Source of the DNA: Loktanella sp.
Lineage (GTDB): Bacteria > Pseudomonadota > Alphaproteobacteria > Rhodobacterales > Rhodobacteraceae
NCBI GenBank assembly: GCA_017390475.1
Contig: JAFPBO010000052.1
Span: forward strand, 1 to 64,000
DNA: 64,000 nt
Reading direction: 5' to 3'
Each line of letters begins with the position of its first letter. Positions within the stretch are counted from its first letter, which is position 1. Shown in pieces: positions 35,851 through 44,000 of this stretch. The notes beneath the pieces are model-generated. The model worked only from the letters and a program-made list of their open reading frames with translations, ran no database searches and was not told the origin of the DNA. The translations under genes and the position numbers were made by a program.

Positions 35851-36624
35851 ATGACCCATTCCATGACCGGCAAGATTGCCCTGATCACCGGGGCGGCAGG
35901 TGCCATCGGCCTTGCCACCGCGAAATTGCTGGCATCCCAAGGTGCGACAATCGCCGCGACTGACATGGTGGGCGCTGACTTCGGCCCGCTGCGCGCCGCG
36001 ATCCCGGATGCCGACCGCTTGCTGGTGATCGAGGCGGATGTGACCGATGAAGCCGCCTTTGGCGCTGCGGTCAAAGCGACGGTCGAAAAGTTCGGCACCA
36101 TTGACATTTTCTTCAATAACGCCGGCATCGAAGGCCCGGTCGCCCCGATCCCCGATTTTCCCACTGATGGGTTCCGCAAGGTGCTGGATGTGAATGTCAC
36201 TGGCATCTTTCTTGGGCTGAAACTGGTCATCCCTGTCATGGCCAAGGCAGGGCGCGGCAGTATCATCAATTCGTCCAGCGTTGCCGGATTGACCGGCTCG
36301 GCGGGGCTTTGCGCCTATATCGCCAGCAAACATGCGGTGCTGGGCCTGACACGGGCGGCTGCGGTCGAATGGGGTGCGAAAGGCATCCGCGTCAATTGCA
36401 TCAACCCAGGTCCCATCGAAAGCCGGATGATGTCCTCCATCGAGGAAGGTGCCAGCCCTGGTGCCGGTGCCGCCGTCCATGACGGATATGCCGCAACAAT
36501 CCCGATGCAGCGTTACGGCACGCCCGAAGAGGTGGCAGGTGTCGTCGTTTTCCTCGCCTCTGACGCTGCTGGTTATGTCAATGGCGCGGCATATACGATT
36601 GACGGTGGCATGACTGCCGCCTGA
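35851..36624 (+). CDS. Short-chain dehydrogenase/reductase
   Basis: This is a 257-residue classical SDR. It has the cofactor loop TGAAGAIGLATAKLLASQG, the NNAG motif (FFNNAGIEGP), the catalytic Ser in INSSSVAGLTG and the YxxxK pair in CAYIASKHAVLGL, then NCINPGPIESRM. The acidic residue at the end of strand 2 (ATDM) suggests NAD preference. The ATG at 35851 is supported by AAAAGGA. It follows arcC on the same strand and ends one base before the opposed Crp/Fnr gene. Substrate is unknown; it may use reducing equivalents during fermentative growth. Confidence 0.88.
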   Translation: MTHSMTGKIALITGAAGAIGLATAKLLASQGATIAATDMVGADFGPLRAAIPDADRLLVIEADVTDEAAFGAAVKATVEKFGTIDIFFNNAGIEGPVAPIPDFPTDGFRKVLDVNVTGIFLGLKLVIPVMAKAGRGSIINSSSVAGLTGSAGLCAYIASKHAVLGLTRAAAVEWGAKGIRVNCINPGPIESRMMSSIEEGASPGAGAAVHDGYAATIPMQRYGTPEEVAGVVVFLASDAAGYVNGAAYTIDGGMTAA

Positions 36625-37356
36625 TCAGCGCAGCAGCGGGCCGTCGTGATCCAGATAGGTTTTGTCGAAATCCGCCAGCAATACGAGGCCGTCAAGATCG
36701 TGGATCGTGACCTGCCCGTGCTGAAAGGTCAGCAAATCATCCTCGCGCAATTCGCGCAGAACGCGGTTCACATGGACCGCGCTGAGCCCCATCGCATCGG
36801 CAAGCAGATATTGGGTTAGCGGGCAGGCAAAACCAGTCGCCGATCCAAGCCCTACCAGTTTCAGTCTGGCACCCAGTTCCAGCAGAAAATGGGCCATACG
36901 TTCCTTGGCATCGCGCCGCCCGATCCCGACCAGATGCTCGACCACCATCGCCTCATCCCGCGACGCGGCCCAAAGGACGGCGGTGGCAAGACGCGGCATT
37001 GTGCTGAAGGTTTCAAACAGATCCTTGGCGGGAACCTCTGACGCCTCGACCTGTGTGATCGGCTCGATATTGTGGTCGGCGGTGCGGAAGAGGACCGACC
37101 GCAGGCCGAGAAAATCACCGGGAATCTGAAAATCGACAATCTGCCGCGAACCGCTTGTCTGGATTTTGTACGAACAGACCCAGCCTGACGCCAGAATATA
37201 GGCAGATTGCGCACTCTGGCCCTGATGCACGATATCGCGCCCGGCAGGAAAGACCTTGCGACGGCCATAGAGCCTGTCCAGCGCGGACAATTCTGTGTCC
37301 GACAACGCCACAAAGGCCCCGAGTTTGCGTGCGAATGGGCTTTGAACGGCTAGCAC
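36625..37356 (-). CDS. Crp/Fnr-family transcriptional regulator
   Basis: This is a 243-residue regulator with a cyclic-nucleotide-binding-like N-terminal domain (GRDIVHQGQSAQSAYILASGW, IPGDFLGLRS) and a C-terminal winged helix (LTQYLLADAMGLSAVHVNRVLRELRED). Only two cysteines are present (GWVCSY, GFACPL), so it lacks the cysteine cluster that holds iron-sulphur in true FNR. It may sense something other than oxygen through the cluster. It converges on the SDR gene with no gap and reads away from the small stress-type genes on its other side. It is the only candidate local regulator of the arginine deiminase operon. Confidence 0.88.
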   Translation of the reverse strand: MLAVQSPFARKLGAFVALSDTELSALDRLYGRRKVFPAGRDIVHQGQSAQSAYILASGWVCSYKIQTSGSRQIVDFQIPGDFLGLRSVLFRTADHNIEPITQVEASEVPAKDLFETFSTMPRLATAVLWAASRDEAMVVEHLVGIGRRDAKERMAHFLLELGARLKLVGLGSATGFACPLTQYLLADAMGLSAVHVNRVLRELREDDLLTFQHGQVTIHDLDGLVLLADFDKTYLDHDGPLLR

Positions 37357-37554
37357 TATGGGTGCTCCTGTTTTGGGTGAATTTGGGGCGCGGGATTCAA
37401 CCTAACAATCCTGCGCGGCAAGTTACGTTCCCAAAAAGAGCGAAACCGCTGATCTGCCTCAGTGCGGCAGAATGCAAAGCTGCGATGGTCTAACGAAAGC
37501 CGGTAGGTCAAACACTCCGGCTGCCTTCTCATCCATCCGCGAAAGGTCTGTCCC

Positions 37555-37791
37555 ATGCCTGACATCCCCGACACTGCTGGAACCGCAGCGCTCGCGATCT
37601 GTGAATCTTTGCTGTTGGCAATGAATGACCGCAACATCCTGCCGGAACATGAAATTGTCGGCATCCTGCGTGATGCAGCGGCGGCCCATGCGCATGATCC
37701 GGGTGATGACGGCAAGGGAGATCTGCACAAGGCTGTCGCCGAGCTTATCAACGGCATCCTTGCTGGAGGAAACTCCGTCCGCCGCAAGTAA
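37555..37791 (+). CDS. Small conserved-looking protein of unknown function
   Basis: This 78-residue protein is mostly helical, with LAICESLLLAMNDRNILPEH followed by EIVGILRDAAAAHAH. Similar short proteins with an ICE.LL.AL..R.IL start are, to my recollection, common in Rhodobacterales, but no function is known to me. AAAGG precedes the ATG at 37555. The gene reads away from the Crp/Fnr gene and lies 70 bases before a CsbD-like gene, so both may belong to a stress response. Confidence 0.65.
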   Translation: MPDIPDTAGTAALAICESLLLAMNDRNILPEHEIVGILRDAAAAHAHDPGDDGKGDLHKAVAELINGILAGGNSVRRK

Positions 37792-37861
37792 CATCAGACA
37801 AAGCGCATTGTTCGGAACACTCTGACCTGTTCGTCAGTTTACACATAAAGGAGATATCATC

Positions 37862-38047
37862 ATGAACTGGGATCAGATCGAAGACAATTGGCAGGCCATG
37901 ACGCGCCGGATCCGGCCAGAGCGGCCCGAAACGACGACACCACAGCTAGCTGCTATCCCGACTGCCGTCGATATGGGCGAAACCGCCGTTGATTGGCCCG
38001 AGTCGACGGAAATCTCGCCCGTATCCGCCGCGCGCATGATTGCGTAG
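37862..38047 (+). CDS. Small protein with a CsbD-like N-terminus
   Basis: This 61-residue protein begins MNWDQIEDNWQAMTRRIRPE, which matches the start of CsbD stress proteins (MNWDQIEGNWKQ). The rest is proline- and threonine-rich and does not continue the CsbD repeat, so it is a divergent or shortened member. AAAGGAG sits eight bases before the ATG, a very good site. Its 3' end overlaps the earliest possible start of the glucan synthase gene. Confidence 0.6.
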   Translation: MNWDQIEDNWQAMTRRIRPERPETTTPQLAAIPTAVDMGETAVDWPESTEISPVSAARMIA

Positions 38048-41000
38048 GTCGTCATCACGTGTCGGCAGACCAGAGGCGCCTTTGCGTCACTGGTCTGGCT
38101 GGCTGACCGCAAAGCCTGATCTTTGGCAGGACGGGACGGTTGTCCGGTCAGAGCTGTTCGGCACCGAGAGGCTTGAACACCACGCGCTTTCACTGGCGGC
38201 AGCGCAGGTCGTGGCAAAACATGCGCGGGGGTGGGGCAATCCCTTTGCGGGTGGTTTGCCCCGTGTGCAGCCCTTGCCAAAGCGTGTCAGGGATAATGCT
38301 GCCGTTTTATTGAGCGCTTACCGTGCAAGCGCGCGAACTTCGCAAGCCGGGCGCGCGATCGCCCCAGCCGCAGAATGGCTGCTGGATAACTTTCATCTTG
38401 TTGAACAGCAGCTTTGCCAGATCGAGGCCGATCTGCCGATAGGTTACTACCGGCAATTGCCGAAACTATCGGTAGGTCCCTTTGCTGGCTATCCGCGGGT
38501 TTTTGGCCTGACCTGGGCCTATGTCGCCCATACCGACAGCCTGTTATCCGGCCCTGTGCTGGCGCGATTTGTGGCGTCTTATCAGACCGTCAGCCCGCTT
38601 TCGATTGGCGAGCTTTGGGCGGTGGCGATCACATTGCGCATCGTGCTGGTCGAAAACATGCGCAGGCTGGCCGATCAGATCACCAAGGGCGAGGCATCGC
38701 GGCTGATCGCAGATGATATCGTTGACCAGGTTCTTGCCGCGCGCAAAGTATCCGCAGGTGCTGCGCAGGACGCGCTGTTATCTGCCGCGGCTGATCTGCC
38801 TAAGGATTCTTTGGATGAAATTGTGGCCGCCCAGATCGCCAAACGCTTGCGTGGCTTCGATCCGGCAGAGACCCCGCTGCATGCTTGGCTCGAAAGCCGG
38901 TTGCACGATCAAGACTCATCGATAGAGACAGTCGTGCAGCACGCACAGCAAAGGCAAGGCGCATCAAATGTGACCATGCGCAATATCGTTACTTCAATGC
39001 GGCTGGCGTCAGAACTTGATTGGGCGGATTTTGTCGAAGATGTCAGCCTGATCGATAAGCGGCTGCGTGCCACGTCCGAATTCGCCGCAATGGATTTCGC
39101 GACCCGCAACAGCTATCGCACCGCAATCGAGGTGCTGGCGCGCGGGTCAGACCTGAGCGAGATTGCTGTGACTGATGCCGCGCTTGACATGGCGGGGCAG
39201 GGTGATGGCGCCGCTTCTGACCCCGGCTATGGCCTGATCGGCCCGGGGAGGCCGCTGCTGGAACGGGCCGTACGTTTCAAGAAGACGCTACCGGTGCGGC
39301 TGGGCCGCTGGCTGCTGAAGCTCGGTCTTGCAGGCTATCTGGGTGCGATTGCGCTGACCTCTGTCGTTGTTCTAGCACTTGCGCTTTGGGCTGCGGGGGC
39401 GGACAGTTCCGCGCTGATTATACTTGGGCTGACAGGTCTGTTCGCCGCATCCGAGGCCGGAACGGCGCTGGTCAATCTGGCCGTCACGCGGATCAAGCGT
39501 CCGCGCTTGCTGCCGGGGCTGGATCTGGCCAAGGGCATTCCACCTGATCTGCGGACCATCATCGCCGTGCCGGTTTTGCTGAACGATCTGGATGATCTGG
39601 CCGCACAGGTCGCGCAGTTGGAGGTGCATCACCTGTCCAGCACTGATGGCGCCTTGCACTACGCCCTGCTGTCTGACGGACCGGATGCCGACGCCGAACA
39701 TCAGCCCGGTGACGCCGCGCTGTTGGCCGCGGCAAGGGCCGCGATGGACCGGCTGAACGCAACCTATCCCAGTGAAGATGGCGACCGATTTGTGTCTCTG
39801 CATCGTCGCCGGCAATGGAACCCCGCCGAGGGCGTCTGGATGGGCTGGGAACGCAAACGCGGCAAACTGCACGAGCTGAACCGCCTGCTGCGCGGCGCAC
39901 CGGACACCAGCTTTCTGCCACATCCAGCTTTGCCGAAGGGCGTGCGTTTCATCATCACGCTGGATGCGGATACCCAGCTTTTGCGCGATACCGTGGCAAG
40001 GCTGATCGGCAAGATGGCGCATCCGCTGAACCGCGCCGTGTTTGATCCGGTCACGCAGCGTGTCAGCTCTGGCTACGGCATCATCCAGCCGCGCGTGACC
40101 CCGGCCTTGCCTTTGGGCCGAGAAGGGTCAATGTTCCAGCGCGTTTTTTCCAGCCCAGGCGGAATCGAACCCTATGCCCGCGCGGATTCCAACGTCTATC
40201 AGGACCTGTTCGGCGAAGGATCATTCACCGGCAAGGGTATCTATGACGTCGACGCTTTCACCGCCAGCCTTGCCGGGCGGGTGCCGGATAATACGATGCT
40301 GAGCCATGACTTGTTTGAAGGCATCTTTGCACGTGTTGGTCTTGCCTCTGACATCGATGTGGTCGAGGCGTTTCCTGCGCGTTACGATGTCGCGACCAAG
40401 CGGCAGCACCGCTGGGTGCGGGGTGACTGGCAATTGCTGCCATGGCTGATCCGGCGAGGCAGCGGTCTGTCGCGGCTGGGGCGTTGGAAAATGGCCGATA
40501 ACCTGCGTCGTGCGCTGGTCGCGCCGCTGAGTGTCTTGTCGCTGTTTGCAGGATGGCTGATGCCTTTGCCGGTTGCGACCGTCTGGACCATTGTGGTGCT
40601 GATGATGCTGGCACTGCCGCATCTGGTTGGTTTGCCCTTTGCTGTGTTGCCGGGCCGGGCGGGCATCACGTCGCGCAGCCATGTCGCGGCGCTGGCCGCT
40701 GATGCACGCAGGGCAGCGGCGCAGATCGGTCTGAACATCGCATTTCTGGCCGATACCGCATGGCAGATGGCGGATGCCTTTTTGCGCAGCTTCATCCGGC
40801 TGACGATGACACGCAAACATCTGCTGCAATGGGTGACAGCGGCGGCATCAGGCGCGGGGACCCGTCCGGGGTTTTGGGCGCAATACGCCAGAATGACAGG
40901 AGGCGTTTTGCTGGGTCTTTGCACATGCGGTCTGGCACTGGCGCTGAACCCCGCCGCATGGTTGGTGATCGTGGCTTTTGCGCTGCTCTGGCTGGCTGCC

Positions 41001-44000
41001 CCGGCGCTGGCTTATCACGTCAGCCGCCCGATGGCTGCAATGGTCAAACAACCATTGCAAGAAGCCGAAGCCCAGCACCTGCGCCTGGTCGCGCGCCGCA
41101 CCTGGCGGTATTTTGAGACCTTCGTGACCGAAGCTGACAATTATCTGCCGCCTGACAATTTTCAGGAAATCCCGGTGCCAAAAGTGTTTCACCGCACCTC
41201 CCCCACCAATATCGGGCTTTACCTGCTATCAACCACCGTAGCGCGCGACATGGGCTGGATATCTCAGGCCGAGGCGCTTACCCGAATAGAACAGACCCTG
41301 CACACTATAATGAGGATGCCGCGGTTTCGCGGCCATCTCTACAACTGGCACGACACGCTGGACCTGAGCGTGCTGGACCCGGCCTATGTCTCATCCGTCG
41401 ACAGCGGCAATCTGGCCGGGCATCTGATCGCCGTGGCACAGGCCTGCCGTGAATGGCAAAACACGGCTTTGTCCAGGGCTGAAAGGCGCGCTGGACTGGC
41501 TGATGCTGTGCTGCTGGCGCAAGCGGCGCTGCGTCCCGGTGATGAGGCTGTCGCCAAACTGCTAGAGCAATTGCGCGCGGACCAAATGTTGCGCGATCTG
41601 ATACCGCTGGCGGTGCAGGCGCGCAAGATCGCTGCGCCGGACAGCGAGCTTGGTTTCTGGTGTCAGGCAGTTGAGGCATGTATCGCAGCGCATCTTGCCG
41701 ATACCGCGCTGGATGCCGAAAGACTGACCACCGTCGAAACCCTGGCCCGCGATTTGGCGATGGAGATGGATTTCGCCTTCCTGCTCGACCCGGAAAAGAA
41801 ACTCCTGTCCATCGGGTTCTCCGTCGCGACCAATACAATCGACGCCAATTGCTATGACCTGCTCGCGTCCGAAGCGCGGCTGGCCAGTCTGTTTGCTATC
41901 GCCAAAGGTGATGTCCCAACACGGCATTGGTTCCGGCTGGGGCGGGCCGCGACGCCGGTGGGCACCGGATCGGCGCTGATTTCATGGTCGGGCAGCATGT
42001 TTGAATATCTGATGCCATCCTTGGTGATGCGCGCCCCGGCGGGGTCGGTGCTGGATCAGACCAATAGGCTGATCGTGGACCGCCAGATCGCCTATGGCGC
42101 GGATCACGTCATGCCTTGGGGCATCTCTGAATCTTCGTACAACGCCCGTGATCTGGAAATGACCTATCAATATTCCAATTTTGGCGTGCCGGGTCTGGGC
42201 CTCAAACGCGGGCTGAACGCAAACCGGGTGATTGCGCCCTATGCCACCGGCCTTGCCACCATGGTCGATCCGCAAGCAGCCTTGCAGAACTTTGCCCGGC
42301 TTGCTGATATCGGTGCAGAGGGGCGCTATGGTTTTTACGAAGCTGTCGATTTCACGCCGTCGCGTCTGCCTGCCAAGGCGGGCCACGTCATCGTGCAAAG
42401 CTTCATGACGCATCATCAGGGCATGACCATCACCGCAATTGCAAACGCGCTGGATGATGGCCGTTTGCGCGCCCGCTTTCATGCCGAACCAATGATCCGC
42501 GCTGTGGAGCTTTTGTTGCAGGAACGCGTGCCGCGCGACGCCAACGCCACGATTCCCCGCCCCGAGGAGGTGCCGAGCAAAGCAATTGAGGCGGCGAATA
42601 CGCCCGTGCTGCGCCGTTTCGATCACCCGGGCACCAGCGCCCCGACGGCACACCTTCTCTCGAACGGCACCTATGGCGTCATGCTGACGCCCACCGGCGG
42701 TGGGTTCAGCCGCTGGCGCGATCTGGCGGTCACGCGCTGGCGGTCGGAGCCGGGGCAGAGCAGCCATGGTACTTTCATCTTCGCGCGCGACGTGAGATCA
42801 GGTGTGCGCTGGTCCGCTGCTTTGCAGCCTTTGCCTGGCACGCAAGCCCATCATGCGGCAGTCTTTGGTGAACATCACGCAGCCTTCACCTGTCAGGATG
42901 GCAAGCTGGCGATGACCACCGAAATCGTCGTGTCAGCCGAAGATGATGCCGAGGCGCGGCGTGTCACCCTGACCAATACCGGCAATCAGCCGCGCGAGAT
43001 TGATCTGACCTCCTACGTCGAACTGGTGCTGGCCCCGCCTGCCGCCGATCTGGCACATCCGGCCTTCAGCAAGATGTTCGTGGTCACCGATTTCATGCCC
43101 GAACTGGGCGCGCTGATCGCCACTCGTCGCCAACGCTCACCGCATGATCCAGAGGTCTGGGCTGCCCATATCGCTGTTGTCGAAGGGGCCGAGGCGGCAC
43201 CCTTGCAATATGAAACCGACCGCGCGCGGTTTATGGGGCGCGGGCGGACCATCGGCAACCCGGCAATGGCGGACAGCGCGCTGTCGGACACGACCGGCAC
43301 CGTGCTGGACCCGATCTTTGCGCTGCGCCGCCGCGTTATCGTGCCGCCGGGTGGCATAGCGCGGGTGACCTTCTGGACGATGATCGCGGATACGCCGGAA
43401 TTGCTGCTTGATCTGGTCGACCGGCACCGCGACCCATCCGCCTTTGCCCGAGCGGAAACCCTGTCATGGACACAGGCGCAGGTGCAGTTGCGCCATCTTG
43501 GCATCACGCCTGCCAATGCGGCTGATTTTCAGCGTTTGGGCGGCATGATCCTGCGCAGTGACACAAGGTTGCGCCCCAAAGGTGCCGATAGCGGCGCTGG
43601 CCCGCAATCATCGCTTTGGGCGATGGGGATTTCCGGCGATCTGCCGATCATCCTGTTCCGCATCAGCGATACCGAGGATGCGAGCGCCTTGCATGACGTG
43701 CTGGCGGCGCATGAATATCTGCGGATGCGCCAGTTGGATGTCGATCTGGTGGTGCTGAATGACCGCGCCTCATCCTATGTGCAGGATATGCAGGTGCTGA
43801 TCGAGGTGGCTGTGCGGTCCGCCCAATTGCGCCCGCGCAGCGCAGGACAGCCGTTCGACACCCAAGGCGCGATCCATATGCTGCGCGTTGATCTGATCAG
43901 CGATGCGCAACACGCGCTGCTGTTGTCGGTGGCGCGGGTCAGCCTGCTGGCCAGCCGTGGCACGATCGGGTCGCAGCTTGACGGGCTGGCACCTGGATTG

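Noticed and set aside
37357-37554. Possible FNR-type site next to the Crp/Fnr gene
   Set aside because: No TTGAT-N4-ATCAA-like pair was found on reading this spacer on both strands.
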